A stretch of DNA of 64,000 bases, taken from contig NC_045127.1 in the NCBI RefSeq assembly GCF_007655135.1, positions 26,764,199-26,828,198 of the forward strand, written 5' to 3'. The DNA is from Punica granatum. Its lineage: Eukaryota > Streptophyta > Magnoliopsida > Myrtales > Lythraceae. Of the stretch, positions 23,390 through 35,000 are shown piece after piece; positions within the stretch are counted from its first letter, which is position 1, and every line of letters starts with the position of its first letter. The position numbers and the translations under genes are program-made. A model generated the notes under the pieces. The model saw only the letters and a program-made list of their open reading frames with translations. It did no database searches and was not told the DNA's origin.

Positions 23390-26300
23390 TAAACTCACAC
23401 TGGTTAGCAGACCCGGTAAGTTTGCAAGAGGCACGAGCGAGGTGGCTCGGCGAACTTGCGATGCAAGAAAGTAAACTCGTCCGGGTTAGCAAACCCGGCA
23501 AGATTGCAAGAGGCACGATCGAGATGGCTAGGCGAACTTGCGATGCAAGAAAGTAAACTCGCATGGATTAGCAGATCCGGCAAGGTTGCAAGAGGCACGA
23601 GGGACGTGCCTTAGCGAACTTGCGGTGCAGGAAAGTAATCTCACACGGGTTAGCAGACCCGGCAAGGTTGAAAGAGGCACGAGCGAGGTGGCTTGGCGAA
23701 CTTGCGGTGCAGGAAAGTAAGCTTTCACGGGTTAGAAGACCGGGCAAGGTTGCAAGATGCACGAGGGAGGTGGATCGGCGAACTTTCGGTGCCAGAAATT
23801 AAACTCGCACGGGTTAGAAGACCCCGCAATGTTACAAGAAGCACGAGCGAAGTGGCTCGGCGAACTTGCGGTGCAAGAAATTAAACTCGCACGGGTTAAC
23901 AGACCCAGCAAGGTTGAAAGAGGCCAGAGCGAGGTGGCTCGGCGAACTTGCGGTGCAGGAAAGTAAGCTCGAAGGGGTTATCAGACCCAGCAAGGTTGCA
24001 AGAGGCACGAGCGAGGTGGCTCGGCGAACTTGCGATGTAAGAAAGTAAACTCGCAAGGGTTACCAGACCCGGGAAGGTTGCAAGAGGCACGAGCGAGGTG
24101 CCTCGGCGAACTTGCGGTGATGGAAAGTAAACTCGCACGGGTTAGCATACCCAGCAAGGATGAAAGAGGCCAGATCGAGATGGCTAAGCGAACTTGCGAT
24201 GGAAGAAAGTAAACTCGCAGGGATTAGCAGATCCGGCAAGGTTGCAAGAGGCACGAGGGACGTGCCTTAGCGAACTTGCGGTGCAGGAAAGTAATCTCGC
24301 ATGGGTTAGCACACCCGGCAAGGTTGAAAGAGGCACGAGCGAGGTGGCTTGGCGAACTTGCGATGCAGGAAAGTAAGCTTTCATGGGTCAGCAGACCGGG
24401 CAAGGTTGCAAGATGCACGAGGGAGGTGGATCGGCGAACTTTCGGTATCAGAAATTAAACTCGCACGGGTTAGAAGACCCCGCAATGTTACAAGAGGCAC
24501 GAGCGAAGTGGCTCGGCGAACTTGCGGTGCAAGAAATTAAACTTGCAAGGGTTAACAGACCCAGCAAGGTTGAAAGAGGCCAGAGCGAGGTGGCTCGGCG
24601 AACTTGCGGTGCAAGAAAGTAACTCGAACGGGTTATCAGACCCGGCAAGGTTGCAAGAGGCACGAGCGAGGTGGCTCGGCGAATTTACGGTGCAAGAAAT
24701 TAAACTCACACGGGTTAGAAGACCGGGAGAGGTTGCAAGAGGCACCAGCGAGGTGGCTCGGAGAACTTAAGGTGCAGGAAAGTTAGATAGCACAGGTTAG
24801 CCTACCCGGCAAGGTGGCAAGAGGCACGAGCGAGGTGGCTCGGCGAACTTCCGATGCATGAAAGTAAACTCGCACGGGTTAGCAAGCCCGGCAAAGTTGC
24901 AAGAGCCACGTGCGAGATGGCTAGGCGAACTTGCGATGCAAGATAGTAAATTCGCATGGATTAGCAGATCCTGCAAGGTTGCAAGAGGCACGAGGGAGGT
25001 GGCTCAGCGAACTTGCGGTGCAGGAAAGTAATCTCGCACGGGTTAGTAGACCCGTCAAGGTTGCAAGAGGCACGAGCCAGGTCGCTCGGCGAACTTGCGG
25101 TGCAGGAAAGTAAGCTTTCTCGGGTTAGCAGACCGGGCAAGGGTGCAAGAGGCACGAGCGAGGTTGTTCGGCGAACTAGCGGTGCAAGAATTTAAACTCG
25201 CACGGGATAGTTGGCCCAGCAATATTGCAAGAGGCACGAGGGAGATGGCACGGCGAACTTGCTGTACAAGAAATTAAACTCGCACTGGTTAACAGACCCA
25301 GCAAGGTTGAAAGAGGCTAGAGCGAGGTGGCTTGGCGAACTTACGGTGGAAGAAAGTAATCTCGCACGGATTAGCAGACCCGGCAAGGTTGCAAGAGGCA
25401 CGAGCAAGGTGGTTCGGCGAACTTGCGGTGCAGCAAAGTAAACTCGCATGGGTTAGCAGACCCGGCAAGGTTGCAAGAGGCACAAGAGAGGTGGCTCGGC
25501 GAACTTGCGGTGCAAAAAAGTAAACTCATACCGGTTACCGGACCCAGCAAGGTTGAAAGAGGCTCGAGCGAGGTGGCTCGGCGAAATTGCGATGCAGGAA
25601 AGTAAGCTTTGACGGGTTAGCAAACCGGGCAAGGTTGCAAGAGGCACGAGCTAGGTGGTTCGGCGAACTTGCGGTGCATGAAATTGAACTCGCACGGGTT
25701 AACAGACCCATCAATATTGCAAGAGGCAGGAGCGAGGTGGCTCGGTGAACTTGCGGTGCAAGAAATTAAACTCGCACGGGTTAACAGACCCAGCAAGGTT
25801 GAAAGAGGCCAGAGCGAGGTGGCTCGGCGATCTTACGGACAAGGAAAGTAAACTCGCACGGGTTAGCAGACCCGGCAAGGTTGCAAGAGCCACAGACGAG
25901 GTGGCTCGGTGAACATGCGGTAATGGAAAGTAAACTCGCATCGGTTTAGCAAACCCGGCAACGTTGCAAGAGGCACGAGCGAGATGGCTAGGCGAACTTG
26001 CGGTGCACGAAAGTAAACCCGCACGGATTAGCAGACCCGGCAAGGTTACAAGAGGCACGAGGTAGGTGGCTCAGCGAACTTGCGGAGCAAGAAAGTAATG
26101 TCGCACGGATTAGCAGACCCGGCAAGGTTGCACGATGCACGAGCGAGGTGGCTCGGTGAACTTGCGGTGCAGGAAAGTAAGCTCGCATGGGTTAGCATAC
26201 CCGACAAGGTTGTAAGAGGCACGAGCGAGGTGGCTCGAGGAACTTAAGGTGCAGGAAAGTAAGCTGGCATGGGTTAGCATACCCGGCAAGGTTGCACGAG

Positions 26301-27059
26301 GCACGAGCGAGGTGGCTCAGCGAACTTGCGATGCAAGAAAGTAAACTCGCAAGGGTTAGCAGACCCGGGAAGGTTGCAAAAGGCACGAGCGAGGTGGCTC
26401 GGCTAACTTGCGGTGATGGAAAGTAAACTCGCACGGGTTAGCAAACCCAGCAAGTTTGAAAGAGGCCAGAGCGAGGTGGCTGGGCGAACTTGCGGTGTCG
26501 GAAAGTTTACTCGAACGGGTTAGCAGACCCGGCAAGGTTGCAAGAGGCACGAGCGAGGTGGCTCGGCGAGCTTGCGGTGCGAGATAGTAAACTCGCACGG
26601 GTTAGCAGACCGGGCAAGGTTGCAAGAGGCAAGAGCTGGGTGGCTTAGCGAACTTAAGGTGCAGGAAAGTAAGCTCGCAGGGGTTAGCATACCCGGCAAG
26701 GTTGCAAGAGGCACGAGCGAGGTGGCTCAGCGAACTTGCGATGCAGGAAAGTAAACTCGCAAGGGTTAGTAGACCCGGGAATGTTGCAAGAGGCACAAGC
26801 GAGGTGGCTCGGCGAACTTGCGGTGCAGGAAAGTAAGCTGTCACGGGTTAGCGGACCGGGCAAGGTTGCAAGATGCACGAGGGAGGTGGATCGGCGAACT
26901 TTCGGTGCCAGAAATTAAACTCGCACGGGTTAACAGACCCAGCAAGTTTGAAAGAGGCCAGAGCGAGGTGGCTCGACGAACTTTCGGTGCAGGAAAGTAA
27001 ACTCGAAGGGGTTATCAGACCCGGCAAGGTTGCAAGAGGCACGAGCGAGGTGGCTCGGC

Positions 27060-29500
27060 GAACTTGCGGTGCATGAAAGTAAACTCGCATCGGTTAGGAG
27101 ACCCCACAAGGTTGCAAGAGGCACGAGCGAGGTGGCTCGGCGAATTTACGGTGCAAGAAATGAAACTCGCACGGGTTAGCAGACCGAGCAAGGTTGCAAG
27201 AGGCACCAGCGAGGTGGGTCGGGGAACTTAAGGTGCAGAAAAGTAAGATCGCACAGGTTAGCATACCCGGCAAGGTGGCTCGGCGAACTGGCGCTGCAGG
27301 AAAGTAAACTCGCACGGGTTAGCAATCCCGGCAAAGTTGCAAGAGCCACGTGCGAGATTGCTAGGCGAACCTGCGATGCAAGAAAGTAAACTCGCACCGA
27401 TTAGTAGACCCGGCAAGGTTGCAAGAGACACGAGCGAGGTGGCTCGGCGAACTTGCGGTGTAGGAAAGTAAGCATTCACGGCTTAGCAGACCGGGCAAGG
27501 TTGCAAGTGGCACGAGGGAGGTTTGTCGGCGAACTTGAGGTGCAATAATTTAAACTCGCACGGGTTAGCTGACCCAGCAATGTTGCTAGAGGCACGAGGG
27601 AGATGGCACGGCGAACTTGCGGCGCAGGAAAGTAATCTCGCACGGGTTAGCAGACCCGGCAGGGTTGAAAGAGGCACGAGCGAGGTGGCTTGGAGAACTT
27701 GCGGTGCAGGAAAGTAAGCTTTCACGGGTTAGCAGACCGGGCAAGGTTGCAAGATGCACGAGGGAGGTGGCTCGGCGAACTTTCGGTGCCAGAAATTAAA
27801 CTCGCACAGGTTAGCAGACCCCGCAATATTGCAAGAGGCACGAGGGAGATGGCACGGCGAACTTGCTGTGCAAGAAATTAAACTCGCACGGGTTAACAGA
27901 CCCAGCAAGGTTGAAAGAGGCCAGAGCGAGGTGGCTTGGCGAACTTACGGTGGAAGAAAGTAATCTTGCACGGATTAGCAGACCCGGCAAGGTTGCAAGA
28001 GGCACGAGCAAGGTGGCTCGGCGAACTTGCGGTGCAGCAAAGTAAACTCGCATGGGTTAGCAGACCCGGCAAGGTTGCAAGAGGCACAAGAGAGGTGGCT
28101 CGGCGAACTTGCGGTGCAAAAAAGTAAACTCACACCGGTTAGCGGACCCAGCAAGGTTGAAAGAGGCCAGAGCGAGGTGGCTGGGCGAACTTGCGATGCA
28201 AGAAAGTAAACTCGCGTGGATTAGCAGACCTGGTAAGGTTGCAAGAGGCACGAGTGAGGTGGCTCAGCGAACTTGCGGTGCAAGAAAGTAATCTTGCACG
28301 GATTAGCAGACCCGGCAAGTTTGCAAGAGGCACAAGCGAGGTGGCTCGGCGAACTTGCGGCGATGGAAAGTAAACTCGCACCGGTTAGAAGACCCTGCAA
28401 GGTTGAAAGAGGCACGAGTGAGGTGGCTCGGCGAACTTGTGGTGCAGGAAAGTAAGTCATCACGGGTTAGCAGATCGGGCAAGGTTGCAAGAGGCACGAG
28501 CGAGGTGGCTCGGCGAACCTGCGGTGCTAGAAATTAGACTCGCACGGGTTAGCAGACCCAGCAATCTTGCAAGAGGCACGAGCGAGGTGGCTCGGTGAAC
28601 TTGCGGTGGAAGAAATAAAACTCGCACGGGTTAGCAAACCCAGCAAGGTTGAAAGAGGCCAGAGCGAGGTGGCTCGGCAAACTTGCGGTGTCGGAAAGTT
28701 TACTCGAACGGGTTAGCAGACCCGGCAAGGTTGCAAGAGGCACGAGCGAGGTGGCTCGGCGAGCTTGCGGTGCAAGAAAGTAAACTCGCACGGGTTAGCA
28801 GACCGGGCAAGGTTGCAAGAGGCAAGAGCTGGGTGGCTCGGCGAACTTAAGGTGCAGGAAAGTAAGCTCGCAGGGGTTAGCATACCCGGCAAGGTTGCAA
28901 GAGGCACGAGCGAGGTGGCTCAGCGTACTTGCGATGCAAGAAAGTAAACTCGCAAGGGTTAGCAGACCCGGGAAGGTAGCAAAAGGCACGAGCGAGGTGG
29001 CTCGGCGAACTTGCGGTGATGGAAAGTAAACTCGCACGGGTTAGCAAACCCAGCAAGGTTGAAAGAGGCCAGATCGAGATGGCTAGGCGAACTTGCGATG
29101 GAAGAAAGTAAACTCGCACGGATTAGCAGATCCGGCAAGGTTGCAAGAGGCACGAGGGACGTGCCTTAGCGAACTTGCGCTGCAGGAAAGTAATCTCGCA
29201 CGGGTTAGCAGACCCGGCAAGGTTGAAAGAGGCACGAGCGAGGTGGCTTGGCGAACTTGCGGTGCAGGAAAATAAGCTTTCACGGGTTAGCAGACTGGGC
29301 AAGGTTGCAAGATGCACGAGGGAGGTGGATCGGCGAACTTTCGGTGCCAGAAATTAAACTCGCACGGGTTAGAAGACCCCGCAATGTTACAAGAGGCACG
29401 AGCGAAGTGGCTCGGCGAACTTGCGGTGCAAGAAATTAAACTCGCACGGGTTAACAGACCCAGCAAGGTTGAAAGAGGCCAGAGCGAGGTGGCTCGGCGA
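27060..29500. repeat. ~2.4-kb tandem duplication, copy 1
   Basis: An approximately 29-unit block duplicated in tandem. Segment 27060-27745 matches 29500-30180 at an offset of 2439 bp, and segment 28060-29510 matches 30417-31867 at an offset of 2357 bp. Between the matched segments this copy has ~315 bp (about four units). Both copies share a rare 61-bp unit (at ~27271 here). Confidence 0.88.
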
Positions 29501-31867
29501 ACTTGCGGTGCATGAAAGTAAACTCGCATCGGTTAGGAGACCCCACAAGGTTGCAAGAGGCACGAGCGAGGTGGCTCGTCGAATTTACGGTGCAAGAAAT
29601 GAAACTCGCACGGGTTAGCAGACCGAGCAAGGTTGCAAGAGGCACCAGCGAGGTGGGTCGGAGAACTTAAGGTGCAGGAAAGTAAGATCGCACAGGTTAG
29701 CATACCCGGCAAGGTGGCTCGGCGAACTTGCGCTGCAGGAAAGTAAACTCGCACGGGTTAGCAATCCCGGCAAAGTTGCAAGAGCCACGTGCGAGATCGC
29801 TAGGCGAACCTGCGATGCAAGAAAGTAAACTCGCACCGATTAGTAGACCCGGCAAGGTTGCAAAAGACACGAGCGAGGTGGCTCGGCGAACTTGCGGTGT
29901 AGGAAAGTAAGCATTCACGGCTTAGCAGACCGGGCAAGGTTGCAAGTGGCACGAGCGAGGTTTGTCGGCGAACTTGCGGTGCAATAATTTAAACTCGCAC
30001 GGGTTAGCTGACCCAGCAATGTTGCTAGAGGCACGAGGGAGATGGCACGGCGAACTTGCGGCGCAGGAAAGTAATCTCGCACGGGTTAGCAGACCCGGCA
30101 GGGTTGAAAGAGGCACGAGCGAGGTGGCTTGGCGAACTTGCGGTGCAGGAAAGTAAGCTTTCACGGGTTAGCAGACCGGGCAAGGTTGCAAGAGGCACGA
30201 GGGAGGTGGCTCAGCGAACTTGCGGTGCAGGAAAATAATCTCGCAGGGGTTAGTAGACCCGACAAGGTTGCAAGAGGCACGAGCGAGGTGGCTCGGTGAA
30301 TTTGCGGTGGAAGAAATAAAACTCGCACGGGTTAGCAAACCCAGCAAGGTTGAAAGAGGCAAGAGCGAGGTGGCTCGGCGAACTTGGGGTTTCGGAAAGT
30401 TTACTCGAACGGGTTAGCAGACCCGGCAAGGTTGCAAGAGGCACAAGAGAGGTGGCTCGGCGAACTTGCGGTGCAAAAAAGTAAACTCACACCGGTTAGC
30501 GGACCCAACAAGGTTGAAAGAGGCCAGAGCGAGGTGGCTGGGCGAACTTGCGATGCAAGAAAGTAAACTCGCGTGGATTAGCAGACCTGGTAAGGTTGCA
30601 AGAGGCACGAGGGAGGTGGCTCAGCGAACTTGCGGTGCAAGAAAGTAATCTTGTACGGATTAGCAGACCCGGCAGGTTTGCAAGAGACACAAGCGAGGTG
30701 GCTCGGCGAACTTGCGGCGATGGAAAGTAAACTCGCACCGGTTAGAAGACCCGGCAAGGTTGAAAGAGGCACGAGTGAGGTGGCTCGGCGAACTTGTGGT
30801 GCAGGAAAGTAAGCCATCACGGGTTAGCAGATCGGGCAAGGTTGCAAGAGGCACGAGCGAGGTGGCTCGGCGAACCTGCGGTGCTAGAAATTAGACTCGC
30901 ACGGGTTAGCAGACCCCGCAATCTTGCAAGAGGCACGAGTGAGGTGGCTCGGTGAACTTGCGGTGAAAGAAATAAAACTCGCACGGGTTAGCAAACCCAG
31001 CAAGGTTGAAAGAGGCCAGAGCGAGGTGGCTCGGCAAACTTGCGGTGTCGGAAAGATTACTCGAACGGGTTAGCAGACCCGGCAAGAATGCAAGAGGCAC
31101 GAGCGAGGTGGCTCGGCGAGCTTGCGGTGCAAGACAGTAAACTCGCACAGGTTAGCAGACCGGGCAAGGTTGCAAGAGGCAAGAGCTGGGTGGCTCGGCC
31201 AACTTAAGGTGCAGGAAAGTAAGCTCGCAGGGGTTAGCATACCCGGCAAGGTTGCAAGAGGCACGAGCGAGGTGGCTCATCGTACTTGCGATGCAAGAAA
31301 GTAAACTCGCAAGGGTTAGCAGACCCGGGAAGGTTGGAAAAGGCACGAGCGAGGTGGCTCGGCGAACTTGCGGTGATGGAAAGTAAACTCGCACGGGTTA
31401 GCAAACCCAGCAAGGTTGAAAGAGGCCAGATCGAGATGGCTAGGCGAACTTGCGATGGAAGAAAGTAAACTCGCACGGATTAGCAAATCCGGCAAGGTTG
31501 CAAGAGGCACGAGGGACGTGCCTTAGCGAACTTGCGCTGCAGGAAAGTAATCTCGCACGGGTTAGCAGACCCGGCAAGGTTGAAAGAGGCACGAGCGAGG
31601 TGGCTTGGCGAACTTGCGGTGCAGGAAAATAAGCTTTCACGGGTTAGCAGACTGGGCAAGGTTGCAAGATGCACGAGGGAGGTGGATCGGCGAACTTTCG
31701 GTACCAGAAATTAAACTCGCACGGGTTAAAAGACCCCACAATGTTACAAGAGGCACGAGCGAAGTGGCTCGGCGAACTTGCGGTGCAAGAAATTAAACTC
31801 GCACGGGTTAACAGACCCAGCAAGGTTGAAAGAGGCCAGAGCGAGGTGGCTCGGCGAACTTGCGGTG
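29500..31867. repeat. ~2.4-kb tandem duplication, copy 2
   Basis: Second copy of the block at 27060-29500. The ~237-bp stretch at 30180-30417 (about three units) replaces four units of copy 1 and has a different unit order, so one copy was altered after duplication. The 61-bp unit recurs at ~29711. Confidence 0.88.
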
Positions 31868-33744
31868 CAGGAAAGTAAGCTCGAAGGTGTTATCAGACCC
31901 GGCAAGGTTGCAAGAGGCACGAGGGAGGTGGCTCAGCGAACTTGCGGTGCAGGAAAGTAATCTCGCACGGGTTAGTAGACCCGACAAGGTTGTAAGAGGC
32001 ACGAGCCAGGTCGCTCGGCGAACTTGCGGTGCAGGAAAGTAAGCTTTCACGGGTTAGCAGACCGGGCAAAGGCGCAAGAGGCACGAGCGAGGTTGTTCGG
32101 CGAACTGGCGGTGCAAGAATTTAAACTAGCACGGGATTGCAGGCCCAGCAATATTGCAAGAGACACGACGGAGATGGCACGGCGAACTTGCTATGCAAGA
32201 AATTAAACTCGCACGGGTTAACAGACCCAGCAAGGTTGAAAGAGGCTAGAGCGAGGTGGCTTGGCGAACTTACGGTGGAAGAAAGTAATCTCTCACGGAT
32301 TAGCAGACCCGGCAAGGTTGCAAGAGGCACTAGCAAGGTGGCTCGGCGAACTTGCGGTGCAGCAAAGTAAACTCGCATGGGTTAGCAGACCCGGCAAGGT
32401 TGCAAGAGGCACAAGAGAGGTGGCTCGGCGAACTTGCTTTGCAAAAAAGTAAACTCACACCGGTTAGCGGACCCAGCAAGGTTGAAGGAGGCTCGAGCGA
32501 GGTGGCTCGGCGAAATTGCGATGCAGGAAAGTAAGCTTTGACGGGTTAGCAAACCGGACAAGGTAGCAAGAGGCACGAGCTAGGTGGCTCGGCGAACTTG
32601 CGGTGCAAGAAATTAAACTCGCACGGGTTAGCAGACCCATCAATATTGCAAGAGGCAGGAGCGAGGTGGCTCGGTGAACTTGCGGTGCAAGAAATTAAAC
32701 TCGCACGGGTTAACAGACCCAGCAAGGTTGAAAGAGGCCAGAGCGAGGTGGCTCGGCGAACTTGCGGTGATGGAAAGTAAACTCGCACCGGTAGAAGACC
32801 CTGCAAGGTTGAAAGAGGCACGAGGGAGGTGGCTCGGCGAACTTGTGGTGCAGGAAAGTAAGCTGTCACGGGTTAGCAGACCGGGCAAAGTTGCAAGAGG
32901 CACGAGCGAGGTGGCTCGGCGAACCTGCGGTGCTAGAAATTGGACTCGCACGGGTTAGCAGACCCCGCAATCTTGCAAGAGGCACGAGCGAGGTGGCTTG
33001 GTGAACTTGCGGGGGAAGAAATAAAACTCGCACGGGTTAGCAAACCCAACAAGGTTGAAAGAGGCCAGAGCGAGGTGGCTCGGCAAACTTGCGGTGTCGG
33101 AAAGTTTACTCGAACGGGTTAGCAGACCCGGCAAGGTTGCAAGAGGCACGAGCAAGGTGGCTCGGCGAACTTAAGGTGCATGAAAATAAGCTCGCAGGGG
33201 TTAGCATACCCGACATGGTTGCAAGAGGCAAGAGCGAGGTGGCTCAGCGAACTTGCGATGTAGGAAAGTAAACTCTCACTGGTTTAGCAAACCCGGCAAT
33301 GTTTGAAGAGGCACGAGCGAGATGGCTAGGCGAACTTGCGGTGCAAGAAAGTAAACCCGCACGGATTAGCAGACCCGGCAAGGTTACAAGAGGAACGAGG
33401 GAGGTGGCTCAGCGAACTTGCGGAGCAAGAAAGTAATCTCGCACGGATTAGCAGACCCTTTAAGGTTGCACGAGGCACGAGCGAGGTGGCTCGGTGAACT
33501 TGCGGTGCAGGAAAGTAAGCTCGCATGGGTTAGCATACCCGACAAGGTTGCAAGAGGCACGAGCGAGGTGGCTCGGCGAACTTAAGGTGCAGGAAAGTAA
33601 GCTGGCATGGGTTAGCATACCCGGCAAGGTTGCAAGAGGCACGAGCGAGGTGGCTCCGCGAACTTGCGGTGACGGAAAGTAAACTTGCACGGGTTAGCAA
33701 ACCCAGCAAGGTTGAAAGAGGCCAGAGCGAGGTGGCTGGGCGAA

Positions 33745-34270
33745 CTTGCGGTGTCGGAAAGTTTACTCGAACGGGTTAGCAGACCCGGCAAGGTTGCAAG
33801 AGGCACGAGCGAGGTGGCTGGGCGAACTTGCGGTGTCGGAAAGTTTACTCGAACGGGTTAGCAAACCCAGCAAGGTTGAAAGAGGCCAGAGCGAGGTGGC
33901 TGGGCGAACTTGCGGTGTCGGAAAGTTTACTCGAACGGGTTAGCAGACCCGGCAAGGTTTCAAGAGGCACGAGCGAGGTGGCTGGGCGAACTTGCGGTGT
34001 CGGAAAGTTTACTCGAACGGGTTAGCAAACCCAGCAAGGTTGAAAGAGGCCAGAGCGAGGTGGCTGGGCGAACTTGCGGTGTCGGAAAGTTTACTCGAAC
34101 GGGTTAGCAGACCCGGCAAGGTTGCAAGAGGCACGAGCGAGGTGGCTGGGCGAACTTGGGGTGTCGGAAAGTTTACTCGAACGGGTTAGCAAACCCAGCA
34201 AGGTTGAAAGAGGCAAGAGCGAGGTGGCTAGGCGAACTTGCGGTGTCGGAAAGTTTACTCGAACGAGTTA
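33745..34270. repeat. 2-mer higher-order repeat (164 bp, ~3.2 copies)
   Basis: Units carrying GTGTCGGAAAGTTTACTCG occur every 82 bp from about 33753 to 34245. They alternate strictly between a GACCCGGCAAGGTTGCAAG form and an AACCCAGCAAGGTTGAAAG form, giving a 164-bp dimer. Copies differ by only a few bases. Confidence 0.92.
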
Positions 34271-35000
34271 GCAGACCCGGCAAGGTTGCAAGAGGCACGA
34301 GAGAGGTGACTCGGCGAGCTTGCGGTGCAAGAAAGTAAACTCGCACGGGTTAGCAGACCGGGCAAGGTTGCAAGAGGCACGACCGAGGTGGCTCGGCGAA
34401 CTTAAGGTGCATGAAAGTAAGCTCGCAGGAGTTAGCATACCCGACAAGGTTGCAAGAGGCACGAGCGAGGTGGCTCATCGAACTTGCGATGCAGGAAAGT
34501 AAACTCTCACTGGTTTAGCAAACCCGGCGAGGTTGCAAGAGGCACGAGCGAGATGGCTAGGCGAAATTGCAGTGCAAGAAAGTAAACTCGCACGGATTAG
34601 CAGACCCGGCAAGGTTACAAGAGGCACGAGGGAGGTGGCTCAGCGAACTTGCGGTGCAAGAAAGTAATCTCGCACGGATTAGCAGGCCCGGCAAGGTTGC
34701 ACGAGGCACGAGCGAGGTGGCTCGGCGAACTTGCGGTGCAGGAAAGTAAGCTCGCATGGGTTAGCATACCCGACAAGGTTACAAGAGGCACGAGCGAGGT
34801 GGCTCGGCGAACTTAAGGTGCAGGAAAGTAAGCTCGCATGGGTTAGCATACTCAGCAAGGTTGCAAGAGGCACGAGCGAGGTGGCTCAGCGAACTTGCGA
34901 TGCAGGAAAGTAAACTCGCAAGGGTTAGCAGACCCGGGAAGGTTGCAAGAGGCACGAGCAAGGTGGCTCGGCGAACTTGCAGAGTTGGAAAGTAAACTCG
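34233..35000. repeat. Dispersed duplication, copy 1 (3.48 kb apart)
   Basis: About nine ordered units recur almost unchanged at 37715-38480, offset 3480-3482 bp. Shared rare features include the CTCGAACGAGTTAGC unit and the CTTGCAGAGTTGGAAAG unit. Confidence 0.85.
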
